Assembly: GCF_003987655.1 (NCBI RefSeq)
Contig: NZ_NGKC01000003.1
Span: 171,309-235,308 of the forward strand
From: Vagococcus acidifermentans
GTDB taxonomy: Bacteria > Bacillota > Bacilli > Lactobacillales > Vagococcaceae
Direction of reading: 5' to 3'
DNA length: 64,000 bases
In this document: positions 15,362 through 25,888 of the stretch, one piece after another
How positions within the stretch are numbered: position 1 is the stretch's first letter
Layout of the letters: the number at the start of each line of letters is the position of its first letter
The notes under the pieces: generated by a model
Databases searched by the model: none
The model's input: the letters and a program-made list of their open reading frames with translations, nothing else
Told to the model about the DNA's origin: nothing
Position numbers and translations under genes: made by a program

Positions 15362-18058
15362 ATGCAAACAAAAGACTATCTTTTATCAACGAAAGACCTC
15401 TTGAAGAAATACAATCTGGTCGATTTAGATGCCGGCTTACCCAGCCGGGCTGCAAAGGACCGGCTCGCTGCCAACGGGAAAAATGCCCTTAAAAGCAAGT
15501 CGACCCCGAAATGGAAAATTTTGTTAAGGCAGTTTCATAACATGATTATTTATATTCTGATGGGCTCAGCCGCACTCACGTTGTTAATGGGTCATACGTC
15601 GGATGCGGTGATTATCGGCCTGGTAGTCATCACAAATGCCTTCATCGGTTATTATCAGGAAGCCAGCGCATCCGATGCCCTGGAAAAAATCAAGGAGATG
15701 CTGACAGCTGAAGCAACCGTCTACCGGGACGGCATCAGGACCGACATCCCGAGCGAAGAGCTGGTCGTCGGCGACGTGGTTTTTTTAGAAGCCGGCGACA
15801 ACGTCCCTGCCGACTTGCGAATCGTTGAGGCCGATAATTTAAGAATACAGGAATCGGCACTGACGGGGGAAGCTGATTCAATTGAAAAGACAGAAGACCC
15901 GCTCATCGGTGCCGACATCCCGCTTGCTGAGCGTTCGAACTTGGCCTTTGCCTCAACGTCAGTGACAAACGGCAGCGGCAAAGGTATCGTGATTGCCACT
16001 GGTGCGCAGACAGAAATCGGCAAAATCTCAACTGAGGTCAGTCACACCGGACAGAGAAAAACGCCGCTGATGAAAGAAATCGACCATCTAGGCAAAGGAA
16101 TCACGTATGTCATTATCAGTGTATCCGTTGCCCTGTTCATCTTCAGTCTCGTACTGGAAACTTATGCGCTGTCTGTCCTGTCTTTGGCGGTGATAACGAT
16201 GATTGTCGGCTCGATACCTGAAGGACTGCCTGCGACAACATCAGTCGTTTTGGCAATGGGTGTCAGCGACATGGCCAAAAACAAGCAGACGATTGTCAAG
16301 ACGCTCCCCGCAGTCGAAACACTCGGCTCTGTCAATGTTATCGCCACCGACAAGACCGGCACGCTGACCAAAAATGAAATGACCGTCAAAAAAGTTATCC
16401 TGAAAAAAGAGAGTTACGATGTGACGGGCAACGGCTATTCGCCGGAGGGCAATGTCTTGTCAGCCGGCACTGTGACCAAGCTGAACGGGACGCTGAAATT
16501 ATTTTTGGAGGTCGGCTATGAGGCTAATGACACAATGCTGGTCAAAGAGGACGGCCAGTGGGAGATAAACGGCGAGCCGACAGATGGTGCGTTCCTGACA
16601 CTGTACCACAAAGTTTTTCCGGAAAAGGCTGTACCGGACTATGATGAAATCGACATGCTGCCCTTTGATTCCGATTACCGTTATGTAGCAAAGCTGGTTG
16701 ATGACCAACAGGGACAACGTTATCTGTTTATTAAAGGCTCGCCGGACAAACTGTTTCCAATGGCGAAAGCCGGTTCAGCTGATTTTCACGAACCGTATTG
16801 GGAAGCACACGTCAGGAAGCTCTCTTCCGAAGGACAAAGAGTGGTGGCAGTCGGCTATCAAAAAGTGGACAAGCGTGTGGACACGCTGACACATGAACTG
16901 ATAGCAGAAGGCATTCAGCTATTGGGGCTGGCGGGGATTATCGACCCTCCGCGGGAAGAAGTGATTGAAGCCCTCAAAGAGATGAACCGGGCAGGCGTGG
17001 CTGTCAAAATGATTACAGGCGACCACCCGGTCACAGCTAAAACGATTGGCGAGTCGCTCGGGCTGGCGCCGGAAATCAAGGTCATCACCGGACCGGAGCT
17101 GGATGAGATGACAGAGGAACAGTTCAAGCGGGCTGTCATCAGTCATCAGGTCTTCGCCCGGACAACACCAAAGAATAAACTAGAAATCGTGGAAGCTTTG
17201 CAGGAAAACGGGCTAGTCACAGCGATGACCGGCGACGGTGTCAATGATGCGCCGGCACTGAAAAGGGCAGACATCGGTGTGGCGATGGGCATCAAGGGAA
17301 CCGACGTTGCCAAAGATTCCGCAGATATGATTTTGACTGATGATAACTTCGGCACGATGGCGGTTGCCATAAAAGAAGGACGCCGAATTTATGACAACAT
17401 CAAAAAGAGTATTTTATTTTTGCTGCCGACTTCATTCGCGGAAGGACTGATTATCGCCATCACTATCCTGATGCAAAAAGACATGCCGCTTCAGCCGACA
17501 CAGCTGCTTTGGATTAACATGGTGTCAGCTATTACCATCCAGTTTTCATTTATTTTTGAACCGTCAGAAGCCGGCATCATGGATAAAAAACCGAGACAAT
17601 CGAACGGTTCTCTGTTGTGCAGGTCGGATGTGTTTCAAATGGGGTATGTGTCGGTACTGATGGCGGTGTTGAGTCTGATTGCTTACGAGGCACTGCTGAA
17701 TCAAGGGGTTGCGCAACCTGTTGCGAGTACGCTGATGATTAATATCATTGTTATGAGCAAAATTTTTTATTTGTTCAATATCCGGACGTCGCAACCGGCT
17801 CTGTCCAAAGACTTGTTTACCAATAAAATGGCTTTCCTCATTATCGGTGTGATGATTGCTCTGCAAGTGTTGCTGACGTATGTGCCGTTTATGCAGACGG
17901 CGTTCCATACAGACAGCATTTCCTTTACGGGCTGGCTGATAGCAGTCGGCTCAGGCCTTCTTGTTTTAGTCATCACCGAAGCCGCAAAGTACATCCGCAT
18001 CTGGCGGCAGCGCAGATTTTCAGCTGCCGGCCGCGCGGCAATTGACCAGCGAGAGTAA
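15362..18058 (+). CDS. P-type cation-transporting ATPase (P2-like)
   Basis: An 898-residue ion pump. Order of parts: N-terminal cation ATPase domain, actuator with LTGEAD, fourth membrane helix SIPEGLPATTS, phosphorylation motif DKTGTLTKNE (Asp about 329), nucleotide domain, hinge TGDGVNDAPALK, and C-terminal helices 5-10. It resembles Ca2+/Na+-type P2 pumps, but the sixth-helix motif reads WINMVSAITIQF where calcium pumps have N-x-x-T-D; the ion-binding Asp is replaced by Ala. The helix 4 Glu and helix 5 Glu (FAEGL) remain. The ion is therefore uncertain. Its terminator overlaps the final codons, and kdp genes follow. Confidence 0.85.
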   Translation: MQTKDYLLSTKDLLKKYNLVDLDAGLPSRAAKDRLAANGKNALKSKSTPKWKILLRQFHNMIIYILMGSAALTLLMGHTSDAVIIGLVVITNAFIGYYQEASASDALEKIKEMLTAEATVYRDGIRTDIPSEELVVGDVVFLEAGDNVPADLRIVEADNLRIQESALTGEADSIEKTEDPLIGADIPLAERSNLAFASTSVTNGSGKGIVIATGAQTEIGKISTEVSHTGQRKTPLMKEIDHLGKGITYVIISVSVALFIFSLVLETYALSVLSLAVITMIVGSIPEGLPATTSVVLAMGVSDMAKNKQTIVKTLPAVETLGSVNVIATDKTGTLTKNEMTVKKVILKKESYDVTGNGYSPEGNVLSAGTVTKLNGTLKLFLEVGYEANDTMLVKEDGQWEINGEPTDGAFLTLYHKVFPEKAVPDYDEIDMLPFDSDYRYVAKLVDDQQGQRYLFIKGSPDKLFPMAKAGSADFHEPYWEAHVRKLSSEGQRVVAVGYQKVDKRVDTLTHELIAEGIQLLGLAGIIDPPREEVIEALKEMNRAGVAVKMITGDHPVTAKTIGESLGLAPEIKVITGPELDEMTEEQFKRAVISHQVFARTTPKNKLEIVEALQENGLVTAMTGDGVNDAPALKRADIGVAMGIKGTDVAKDSADMILTDDNFGTMAVAIKEGRRIYDNIKKSILFLLPTSFAEGLIIAITILMQKDMPLQPTQLLWINMVSAITIQFSFIFEPSEAGIMDKKPRQSNGSLLCRSDVFQMGYVSVLMAVLSLIAYEALLNQGVAQPVASTLMINIIVMSKIFYLFNIRTSQPALSKDLFTNKMAFLIIGVMIALQVLLTYVPFMQTAFHTDSISFTGWLIAVGSGLLVLVITEAAKYIRIWRQRRFSAAGRAAIDQRE

Positions 18059-18073
18059 CTCGCTGGTTTTTTT
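18045..18073 (+). terminator. Terminator overlapping the end of the P-type ATPase gene
   Basis: ACCAGCGAG (within the last codons) pairs with CTCGCTGGT, followed by seven T residues. Confidence 0.9.
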
Positions 18074-18102
18074 GCGTGCAGCGAATCGCGACATCACCTC
18101 TG

Positions 18103-18163
18103 CTATAAAGATAGTGTAAAGAAATTTTTACAAGATTAACACTGTCTTTACAGCTTTTTTTTT
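18103..18163 (+). promoter_or_regulatory. Hairpin/operator region upstream of kdpF
   Basis: Arms CTATAAAGATAGTGT (18103-18117) and ACACTGTCTTTACAG (18139-18153) pair over 15 bases with two G-U/A-C type differences, enclosing a smaller GTAAA...TTTAC repeat, and are followed by C and nine T residues. It can act as an intrinsic terminator or attenuator in the kdp leader, or as a KdpE operator. TATGAT (18163-18168) just after is a -10 candidate without a clear -35. Confidence 0.5.
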
Positions 18164-18192
18164 ATGATGAGGGTGTAAAGGAGAAGAGAGAG

Positions 18193-18273
18193 ATGAACAC
18201 GTTATTAGGAGCAATCGGTTTTGCATTGATGATTTATCTGTTTTGGTTTTTATTTAAGGGGGAAGAGCAATGA
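18193..18273 (+). CDS. kdpF: KdpF, small subunit of the potassium pump
   Basis: A 26-residue single-helix peptide (MNTLLGAIGFALMIYLFWFL core, then KGEEQ). ATG 18193 follows AAGGAG by 9 bases and the stop overlaps the kdpA start as ATGA at 18270-18273. Size, hydrophobic profile and position directly before kdpA are those of KdpF, which stabilises the KdpABC complex. Confidence 0.88.
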   Translation: MNTLLGAIGFALMIYLFWFLFKGEEQ

Positions 18274-19946
18274 GCAGTGTGATCGCTCAAGGGGTGTTTT
18301 TCTTTGCCGTGCTGCTGTTGATTGCGGTGCCGCTGGGCTGGTATATCAAGGAAGTCATGCAGGGAGCCATACCGCGCTATGCGATGTGTTTGCAACCTCT
18401 GGAGAAGGGATTTTACAAGGTAATCGGACCTGCCAGCCGCGTAAGAATGTCAGCCAAACGGTATGTGAGCAATGTCCTGTTGCTGAGTGCTTTTTCACTG
18501 GCTCTGCTGACAGCGATGTTGATGACACAGCACTGGCTGCCGGGAGGGCGATCGGTCGCCAACCTGTCATTTCCTCTGGCGGTCAATACCGCAGTCAGCT
18601 TTGTGACCAATACTAACTGGCAAGCTTATACAGGTGAATTGACGCTGTCGCATTTTAGCCAGATGTTTGGCTTGACAGTTCAAAATTTCGTTTCAGCAGC
18701 GGTCGGTTTATCCGTTTTGTGTGCATTGATTCGGGGAATCACTCAGAAAAAAGAAACATATCTCGGTAATTTTTGGCAAGATATGGTCCGCAGTCTGGTT
18801 TACGTCCTGCTGCCGCTTGCCTTGGTGTTAGCGGTGCTGCTGATTTCACAAGGAACGGTCCAGACATTCAGCAGCGGTGTCGCATATCAGGGACTTGAGG
18901 GAGACAGCTTAAAGCTGTTTCTTGGGCCGGCAGCCAGTCAAATAGCCATTAAACAGCTCGGGACAAACGGCGGCGGTTTTTTCGGCGCCAACTCGGCTCA
19001 TCCTTTTGAGAACCCGACGCTGCTTTCTAATTTTTTGGAAAACTTGGCGATTTTGCTGATACCGGCCGCGCTGATTTTCGCCTTTGGTTTTTGGGTGAAA
19101 GACTGGAAACAAGGCCGCACGATTATCATTGTGTCTTTAGTTTTTGCGGGGCTGGCTTTCCTTGGCGTTGCCATCAGTGAAACTTACGGTCCTGAATTCA
19201 TGAATGTGATGGGGGCGGCAAATCTGGAAGGTAAAGAAGTCCGGTTCGGGACAGGCTGGTCCAGTCTATGGAGCATTGCAACGACAGCAGCTTCCAATGG
19301 CTCCGTCAATGCCATGCTGGACAGCTTTACACCGCTGGGCGGGGCGATTCCGATGTTCTTGATGCAGCTGGGCGAGATTATTTTCGGCGGTATCGGCAGC
19401 GGACTTTACGGTATGCTGGCTTTTCTGCTGCTGGCAGTTTTTATTGCTGGTCTGCTGGTCGGACGCACACCTGAATATCTCGGAAAAAAAATTGAAGCGT
19501 TTGATATAAAAATGGCAAGCATAGTCATCTTGACGCCGCTGATGCTGACATTGTTCGGGACGATGGCGATTGTTCTGCACACAGAGGTCATGAGCTGGCT
19601 CACCAATCAGGGACCGCATGCGTTCAGCGAAGTGCTGTACGGAGCAACGTCACTGGCAAATAACAACGGCAGTGCGTTTGCAGGATTGACAGCAGACACA
19701 ACGTTCATCAATTTGCTGGGCAGTGTCTTGATGCTCGTTTCACGCTTTGTCCCGATGATTGCAATCATGCTGCTTGCCGGCAACATGAACCGCAAGAAAA
19801 AAACTGCCTCGAGCGAAGGGACGCTGTCGACGGTCAGCCCGACATTTGTTGTCATGCTGATTGTGGTCATTCTGGTTATCGGCGCGTTGAGTTTTCTGCC
19901 GGCTATCGCTTTGGGACCCATTGCGGAATATTTGACGATGAAATAA
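18270..19946 (+). CDS. kdpA: Potassium-transporting ATPase subunit KdpA
   Basis: A 558-residue membrane protein that forms the K+-selective channel of the high-affinity KdpFABC pump. Four pore-loop segments are visible, among them SFVTNTNWQAYTGE, LGTNGGGFFGANSAHP and ASNGSVNAML, with SLANNNGSAFAGL as the fourth. ATG 18270 overlaps the kdpF stop. Length is that of the family. Confidence 0.97.
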   Translation: MSSVIAQGVFFFAVLLLIAVPLGWYIKEVMQGAIPRYAMCLQPLEKGFYKVIGPASRVRMSAKRYVSNVLLLSAFSLALLTAMLMTQHWLPGGRSVANLSFPLAVNTAVSFVTNTNWQAYTGELTLSHFSQMFGLTVQNFVSAAVGLSVLCALIRGITQKKETYLGNFWQDMVRSLVYVLLPLALVLAVLLISQGTVQTFSSGVAYQGLEGDSLKLFLGPAASQIAIKQLGTNGGGFFGANSAHPFENPTLLSNFLENLAILLIPAALIFAFGFWVKDWKQGRTIIIVSLVFAGLAFLGVAISETYGPEFMNVMGAANLEGKEVRFGTGWSSLWSIATTAASNGSVNAMLDSFTPLGGAIPMFLMQLGEIIFGGIGSGLYGMLAFLLLAVFIAGLLVGRTPEYLGKKIEAFDIKMASIVILTPLMLTLFGTMAIVLHTEVMSWLTNQGPHAFSEVLYGATSLANNNGSAFAGLTADTTFINLLGSVLMLVSRFVPMIAIMLLAGNMNRKKKTASSEGTLSTVSPTFVVMLIVVILVIGALSFLPAIALGPIAEYLTMK

Positions 19947-19961
19947 GTGGAGTGAAATCAA

Positions 19962-21992
19962 ATGAAAAAAATTTATACGTGGGCAGCGGCACAAGCGGTC
20001 AAAAAACTTGACCCGCGCCAGCAAATGAAAAACCCTGTCATGTTTGTCGTATATGTCGGTGCCATAATGTCGACGGTCCTCTGTTTCGTTCATTCCGGTG
20101 TGCCGCTCTGGTTCACCATAGCTGTCACAGTTTTTTTGTGGCTGACCTTGCTGTTTGCCAATTTTGCCGAAGCTGTTGCCGAAGGGCGCGGCAAGGCACA
20201 GGCTGACAGCCTCAAGCAGGCAAAGAAGGATGTCACCGCTTATAAAATCAGTGCGCCGGAAGATGTCGCAAAGAAAAAGTTTGTTGAAGTAGCGTCGTCT
20301 GACTTAAAAAAAGGGGACATGGTTTATGTGCCTTCCGGTGTGCAAATTCCGGCAGACGGCGACGTCATTGAAGGTGCGGCATCAGTTGATGAGAGTGCGA
20401 TTACCGGCGAATCGGCCCCTGTCATCCGGGAATCCGGCGGCGACCGGAGTGCAGTCACCGGCGGCACGACTGTCGTTTCCGATTATCTTGTTATCCGCGT
20501 GACTTCTGAAAACGGCAAGTCATTTTTGGATAAAATGATTGCGATGGTTGAAGGTACACAGCGGAAAAAAACACCAAATGAAATCGGGCTGCAGATTTTT
20601 CTTATCACACTGACGATTATTTTTTTGACGGTCACTATTACATTGATTCCGTTCACTGATTTCAGCAGTGTGCTGGCAGGACAGGGGGAACCGTTATCCG
20701 CCGTCATCGTTATTGCGCTGCTGATTTGTCTGGCACCAACGACGATCGGGGCACTGATTTCAGCAATCGGGATTGCCGGCATGAGCAGACTAACCAAGGA
20801 AAATGTGATTGCCATGAGCGGCAGGGCAATTGAAGCGGCAGGGGATGTGGACGTGCTGCTGCTGGATAAAACCGGCACCATCACGCTGGGCAACCGGCGG
20901 GCCAGTGATTTTCTGCCGGTCGACGGCGTGACGGAAAAGCAGCTGGCAGATGCGGCACAGCTGGCTTCTCTGGCAGATGAAACAGCCGAGGGCAGAAGCA
21001 TCGTTATTTTGGCAAAAGAAAAATTCAACTTGCGGGAACGCCAGTTTCGACAATCTGAAGTCAAATTTGTCGATTTTAGTGCGCAGACACGGATGAGCGG
21101 TATTGATTACCGGGGGGACGTCATCCGCAAGGGGGCGGCTGACACGATGAAAAAATTTGTGACAGAAAATGGCGGCAACTACCCGCAGCAGTGCGAAAAT
21201 ATCGTGGCTGACATCGCCCGCTCCGGCGGTACTCCACTGGTCGTGGTCAAAAATAATCAGGTGATGGGAGTTGTTTATTTAAAAGATATTGTGAAAAACG
21301 GTGTTCAGGAAAAATTTTCCGATATGCGCAAAATGGGCATTAAAACTATCATGATTACCGGCGACAATCCTTTGACTGCCGCTGCGATTGCAGCCGAGGC
21401 CGGCGTAGATGATTTTCTCGCGGAAGCCACACCGGAAAATAAAATGAACCTGATTAAAGAGTATCAGGAAAAAGGCCATTTGGTGGCGATGACTGGCGAC
21501 GGAACGAACGACGCACCGGCACTGGCGCAGGCGGACGTGGCGATGGCGATGAACACCGGCACACAAGCAGCTAAAGAGGCCGGCAATATGATTGATTTGG
21601 ATTCGAGTCCCACCAAACTGCTGCAAGTCGTGCAAATTGGCAAACAGCTCCTGATGACCCGGGGCGCACTGACTACGTTCAGTATTGCCAATGACATCGC
21701 CAAATACTTTGCTGTCATCCCGGTCTTGTTTTTTGGCATCTACCCTGAACTGGGACAGCTGAACATCATGGGCTTGGGCAGCCCGCTGACGGCGATTTTG
21801 TCCGCGGTGATTTATAATGCTGTAATCATCGTAGCATTGATTCCGTTGGCTTTAAAAGGTGTCGCCTATCAGGAAAAACCGGCGAGTCAGATTTTGCGTC
21901 ATAATTTGCTGGTTTATGGGGTTGGCGGGATTGTTGCGCCGTTTATCTTCATAAAATTGATTGACCTGCTGCTTTCGGCAATCATCTTATAG
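19962..21992 (+). CDS. kdpB: Potassium-transporting ATPase subunit KdpB
   Basis: A 676-residue P-type ATPase subunit that provides the energy for KdpA. The actuator TGESAP, the phosphorylation motif [11 protein letters not shown] (Asp about 302), the hinge [16 protein letters not shown] and the membrane helices with [17 protein letters not shown] are typical of the P1A type. ATG 19962 follows GTGGAGTGA, 15 bases after kdpA. Confidence 0.97.
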   Translation: MKKIYTWAAAQAVKKLDPRQQMKNPVMFVVYVGAIMSTVLCFVHSGVPLWFTIAVTVFLWLTLLFANFAEAVAEGRGKAQADSLKQAKKDVTAYKISAPEDVAKKKFVEVASSDLKKGDMVYVPSGVQIPADGDVIEGAASVDESAITGESAPVIRESGGDRSAVTGGTTVVSDYLVIRVTSENGKSFLDKMIAMVEGTQRKKTPNEIGLQIFLITLTIIFLTVTITLIPFTDFSSVLAGQGEPLSAVIVIALLICLAPTTIGALISAIGIAGMSRLTKENVIAMSGRAIEAAGDVDVLLLDKTGTITLGNRRASDFLPVDGVTEKQLADAAQLASLADETAEGRSIVILAKEKFNLRERQFRQSEVKFVDFSAQTRMSGIDYRGDVIRKGAADTMKKFVTENGGNYPQQCENIVADIARSGGTPLVVVKNNQVMGVVYLKDIVKNGVQEKFSDMRKMGIKTIMITGDNPLTAAAIAAEAGVDDFLAEATPENKMNLIKEYQEKGHLVAMTGDGTNDAPALAQADVAMAMNTGTQAAKEAGNMIDLDSSPTKLLQVVQIGKQLLMTRGALTTFSIANDIAKYFAVIPVLFFGIYPELGQLNIMGLGSPLTAILSAVIYNAVIIVALIPLALKGVAYQEKPASQILRHNLLVYGVGGIVAPFIFIKLIDLLLSAIIL

Positions 21993-22008
21993 AGGGAAGA
22001 GAGTGGAA

Positions 22009-22533
22009 ATGAGAAACATGATAGTTAGTCACTTGCGCTTTTTGGCTGTGAGCCTGCTCGTATTCGGCGGTCTTTACACTGCCGTGGCGACAGGCATCGG
22101 CCAGCTGCTTTTTCCGGCACAGGCAAATGGCAGTTTAATCATCCAAGACGGTCAAGTCGCAGGTTCTGCGTTAATCGGCCAGCCATTCGACCGTCCGGAA
22201 TATTTTTCCGGCAGAAGCGGCAATGTCAGCCAGCTGTCGCTATTCTCCGGCCAGCAGCATCAGCTGGTCGTTGAGCGCACGCAGGCAGAGCTGCAGAAAA
22301 ATCCTGAAGAAACGGCAGTTCCCAATGATTTGGTGACAGCTTCAGGGAGCGGACTTGATCCTCATATCAGTGCGGAAGCTGCCGAATTTCAAGTGAAGCG
22401 GATTGCCGCCGTACGTCAGGTCAGCGAACAGGCAATTCGTGATATAATAGAAAAAAATAAACAGCAAGACTGGTTTTCAAACAGGACATTTGTGAATGTG
22501 CTGGAGCTGAATCTGGCTCTTGACCAGCTTTAA
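22009..22533 (+). CDS. kdpC: Potassium-transporting ATPase subunit KdpC
   Basis: A 174-residue subunit with one N-terminal membrane helix (about 10-32) and an extracellular domain that contains SGSGLDPHIS and ARD-like helical residues of the KdpC family. ATG 22009 is chosen; an in-frame GTG lies 6 bases upstream. It assembles with KdpA and KdpB. Confidence 0.95.
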   Translation: MRNMIVSHLRFLAVSLLVFGGLYTAVATGIGQLLFPAQANGSLIIQDGQVAGSALIGQPFDRPEYFSGRSGNVSQLSLFSGQQHQLVVERTQAELQKNPEETAVPNDLVTASGSGLDPHISAEAAEFQVKRIAAVRQVSEQAIRDIIEKNKQQDWFSNRTFVNVLELNLALDQL

Positions 22534-22556
22534 GGGCAACGTTTGGGGGAATATGT

Positions 22557-25133
22557 ATGGTGAGCGAACCAGTTTCGGATTATAAATTAGGAGACGCCAA
22601 AAAAGGCAAGTTGAGAGTGTTTTTCGGATTTGCCGCAGGAGTCGGCAAAACGTATGCCATGCTGATGGAAGCACATGAATTGAAGAATGCCGGCAAGGAT
22701 GTTGTTATCGGCTACATCGAACCTCACGACCGGCCCGAGACCAATCAGCTGGTTGAAGGCTTGCCGCAAATTCCTTTGAAACAAATTCCGTATAAGAATA
22801 TCGTGCTGTACGAGCCGGATGTGGATGACATCATGCGCCGGTCGCCGGACATTGTCCTGATTGACGAGCTGGCCCACACTAATCCGGAAGGCTCGCGCAA
22901 CCGGAAAAGATATCAGGATATTGATGAACTGCTGAATGCCGGTATTGATGTGTTTACGACTGTTAATGTCCAGCACATCGAAAGCTTGAATGACATTGTG
23001 GAGGAAGTCACGGGTGTTGAGGTCAAAGAAACCGTGCCTGACACGTTTTTTCAGCATGCGACGCTCAAAGTCATCGATATTGAGCCGGATGAGCTGATTG
23101 ACAGACTGGAACAAGGTAAAATCTATACGAACGAAAATGCCAAGCGGGCGCTGCAGCATTTTTTCATTCCCAAGAAGCTGGAGCAGCTGAGAGGTCTGGC
23201 TATTCAGCGGGCGTCGGACCACATCAACCGCCTCAGCGGGAAAACGACTGGCATCCAAAATAAATTGATGACGATCATCAGTGACAGCTTTCCTAAAATG
23301 GCAGAAAAGTGCATCCGCTGGACGGCACGGCTGGCCCAGGGGCTGGGGGCCGAATGGATCGTGATTCAAATCCGGACGCAGGAGACGGCGCCGACAACTG
23401 TGCCGCTGGCTGAAAAACTAGGAGCGGAAGTGGTCAGTATTGAAGAAGACAACAGCCTCGAAACAATCGTCGAATATGCCAAAATGGTCGGCGTGACGGA
23501 TATCATCATGGGTAAAAATCTCCGCAGGCGCTGGTATGAGAGATTATTTTCGGAAGAATTGGAAGACCGTCTGTTGAAACGTCTCCCTGAAACGGAGATT
23601 CACCTGATTCCGTATAAAGAAGAAAAGAGTTCCCTCCTTTCTTTTTCAAAGACAATTTTCGAAGGCGGCGCCAAAGATTTGGCTGTTTCGCTGGGCGGCG
23701 TTTTCGCTGCCACACTGGTGACTGAAGTGATGCAGTACCTCCATGTGGGCGACCAAAATGTGATGCTGGTCTATATTTTTTTCGTGATGCTTGTCGCCCG
23801 GCTGACTTCCGGCTATGTCTGGAGCGCGCTTTCGTCCATCTTGAGCATCTTGGCATTTAACTGGTTTTTTGTCGAGCCGTTATATTCTTTGACAGTTTAT
23901 AAAAAAGGCTATCCCATCACTCTCATCATCATGTGCATTGTTGCGCTGATGATCAGCAACTTAGTGGTGAGGCTGAGAAAGCAGGCGCTGAGTTCCATGG
24001 AAAAAGAACAGCAGATGGAAATTCTTTACGAACTGAACAAGCAGTTCCTCTTAGCAGACACCCGCCAGCAGATTTTTGACATCACAACGACTTATCTGGC
24101 GCGGCTGCTTGAGCGGGAAGTGATTCTCTATGACCAGAGCGGACAGCTGAAAAGTTTGAATTATCCGGAGGGCACTGCTTCTGAATTGAACGAACCGGAT
24201 GAAGCAGCTGTTGCATTCTGGGCTGCTAAAAACCAGAAAGAGGCCGGAAGCGGCACAGATACGCTGATCGGCGCCAAGGGTTTTTACTTGCCGATTGTGT
24301 CAAACGGCAAGGCGCTGGGCGTGTTGGGTATCAGACGGAGTCAGGGGGCGCCTCTGGAAAACAGCCAGCTGAATTATTTGAAGCTGGTGCTGACTCAGAT
24401 TGCGGCTATTCTGGAACAGACGGACTTAAAAACGGAAAAAGAAAAAATCGAGCTGGAAAATGAGCGCGAAAAGGTTCGCAGCAATCTTTTGAGAGCTGTC
24501 TCCCATGACCTCAGGACGCCGCTGACTGCGATATCAGGTATTGCAGAAACGCTGGCAACCAACACAGAACTCAAAGAATCAACAAAACAGCGGCTTTTGA
24601 CCGACATTCAAGACGAATCCCAGTGGCTGATACGCATGGTGGAGAATTTACTGTCCATCACGCGCATTAATATCGACAAAATGGCAGTCAATAAAACAGA
24701 CGAGCCGGTGGAAGAGATTATCGAAGCTGTTTACAAGCATACAAAAAAAGTTTATCCTGAACAAGAGCTGGTTATTTCCTTGCCCGAGGAGATGGTGTTT
24801 ATACAGGCTGACCCGATTTTGATGGAACAGGCTGTTTTCAATTTAATCGAGAATGCCTTTCGTCATGGGACTGCCGATCGTGTCGTTCATCTGACTGTGT
24901 TTCAGGAAAATCAGTTCACTGTTTTTGAAGTTGCTAATGAGGGAGAGATTCCCATGAAGCAGTACCACACGATTCAAAGGAATCTGACTGGCGAAGCGGA
25001 AGTGTCCGTCGATTCGAAAAGCGGCCTTGGGATTGGCTTGAGCATCGTCAAGACAATCGTCCAGGCCCACGGCGGCAAACTTGAGATAAAGGCGGCTGAC
25101 GGCAAGACAGTCGTGCGGATTTATTTAGTGTAA
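22557..25133 (+). CDS. kdpD: Sensor histidine kinase KdpD
   Basis: An 858-residue membrane kinase. The N-terminal KdpD domain has a Walker A-like motif GFAAGVGKTYAML, followed by a universal stress protein domain (about 250-365), four membrane helices (about 380-485), a GAF-like segment, the HisKA helix with phospho-acceptor His about 650 in AVSHDLRTPL, and a C-terminal ATPase domain (NLIENAFRHG, GLGIGLSIV). It senses low potassium or ionic stress and activates KdpE. A GGGGGAA site precedes the ATG; kdpC ends 23 bases upstream. Confidence 0.96.
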   Translation: MVSEPVSDYKLGDAKKGKLRVFFGFAAGVGKTYAMLMEAHELKNAGKDVVIGYIEPHDRPETNQLVEGLPQIPLKQIPYKNIVLYEPDVDDIMRRSPDIVLIDELAHTNPEGSRNRKRYQDIDELLNAGIDVFTTVNVQHIESLNDIVEEVTGVEVKETVPDTFFQHATLKVIDIEPDELIDRLEQGKIYTNENAKRALQHFFIPKKLEQLRGLAIQRASDHINRLSGKTTGIQNKLMTIISDSFPKMAEKCIRWTARLAQGLGAEWIVIQIRTQETAPTTVPLAEKLGAEVVSIEEDNSLETIVEYAKMVGVTDIIMGKNLRRRWYERLFSEELEDRLLKRLPETEIHLIPYKEEKSSLLSFSKTIFEGGAKDLAVSLGGVFAATLVTEVMQYLHVGDQNVMLVYIFFVMLVARLTSGYVWSALSSILSILAFNWFFVEPLYSLTVYKKGYPITLIIMCIVALMISNLVVRLRKQALSSMEKEQQMEILYELNKQFLLADTRQQIFDITTTYLARLLEREVILYDQSGQLKSLNYPEGTASELNEPDEAAVAFWAAKNQKEAGSGTDTLIGAKGFYLPIVSNGKALGVLGIRRSQGAPLENSQLNYLKLVLTQIAAILEQTDLKTEKEKIELENEREKVRSNLLRAVSHDLRTPLTAISGIAETLATNTELKESTKQRLLTDIQDESQWLIRMVENLLSITRINIDKMAVNKTDEPVEEIIEAVYKHTKKVYPEQELVISLPEEMVFIQADPILMEQAVFNLIENAFRHGTADRVVHLTVFQENQFTVFEVANEGEIPMKQYHTIQRNLTGEAEVSVDSKSGLGIGLSIVKTIVQAHGGKLEIKAADGKTVVRIYLV

Positions 25134-25153
25134 ATCAGAAAGGGGGGTTCGCT

Positions 25154-25837
25154 ATGAATAAGACAGTATTGCTGATTGAAGATGACCCGAATATCGCTGA
25201 CTTCATGGAGGTCGTATTGAGAAAAGCAAGGTATCAGACAGTCACCGCCGCCACAGGGATGGAGGCTCTGACCGCTTTTCAAAAAATATCAGTCGATGTG
25301 ATTCTGCTTGACTTGGGACTCCCGGATATTGACGGAATGGACTTGTTGTCCATCATCCGCAAACGCATGACAACCCCGCTAATTGTGATTTCTGCACGCA
25401 ACAGTGAAAGCGAGAAAGTCAAAGCACTGGATTTAGGTGCGGATGATTATGTCACCAAACCTTTTGGCACGAATGAGCTGCTGGCCAGAATCCGGACAGC
25501 GCTCCGTCACCATTCATCTGTTGAAATGGCTTCATCGGTCATCACCAACAAGGCGCTGACACTTGATTTTGACAAACAGCAGCTATACAAAGACGGTGTC
25601 GAGATTCACTTAACCAAGAATGAATACCGCATCATGGCAATCATGTTCCAACATTTAGGAAAAGTGGTTACTTACCGGACACTGATGACAGAAGTTTGGG
25701 GACCTTACGGCGATGATTCGCAAATACTCCGGGTGAACATGTCCAATATCCGCAAAAAAATCGAGACGGACACATTAAGCCCCGAGTACTTGATTACGGA
25801 AATTGGTGTGGGCTATCGCCTGAAGGACTACCGGTAG
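25154..25837 (+). CDS. kdpE: Response regulator KdpE
   Basis: A 227-residue OmpR-type regulator. The receiver domain has the acidic pocket EDD (10-12), phospho-acceptor Asp53 (ILLDLGLPD) and Lys in VTKPFG; the C-terminal winged helix contains LTKNEYRIM and the DNA-contacting SNIRKKIE. It follows kdpD by 20 bases with an AAGGGGGG site. It would activate the kdpFABC promoter; possible sites lie at 18103-18153. Confidence 0.96.
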   Translation: MNKTVLLIEDDPNIADFMEVVLRKARYQTVTAATGMEALTAFQKISVDVILLDLGLPDIDGMDLLSIIRKRMTTPLIVISARNSESEKVKALDLGADDYVTKPFGTNELLARIRTALRHHSSVEMASSVITNKALTLDFDKQQLYKDGVEIHLTKNEYRIMAIMFQHLGKVVTYRTLMTEVWGPYGDDSQILRVNMSNIRKKIETDTLSPEYLITEIGVGYRLKDYR

Positions 25838-25888
25838 AAGGAACGGGTCGCCTTCGTGAGCAAAAGCCGAGCAGACTGTATAGAAAAA

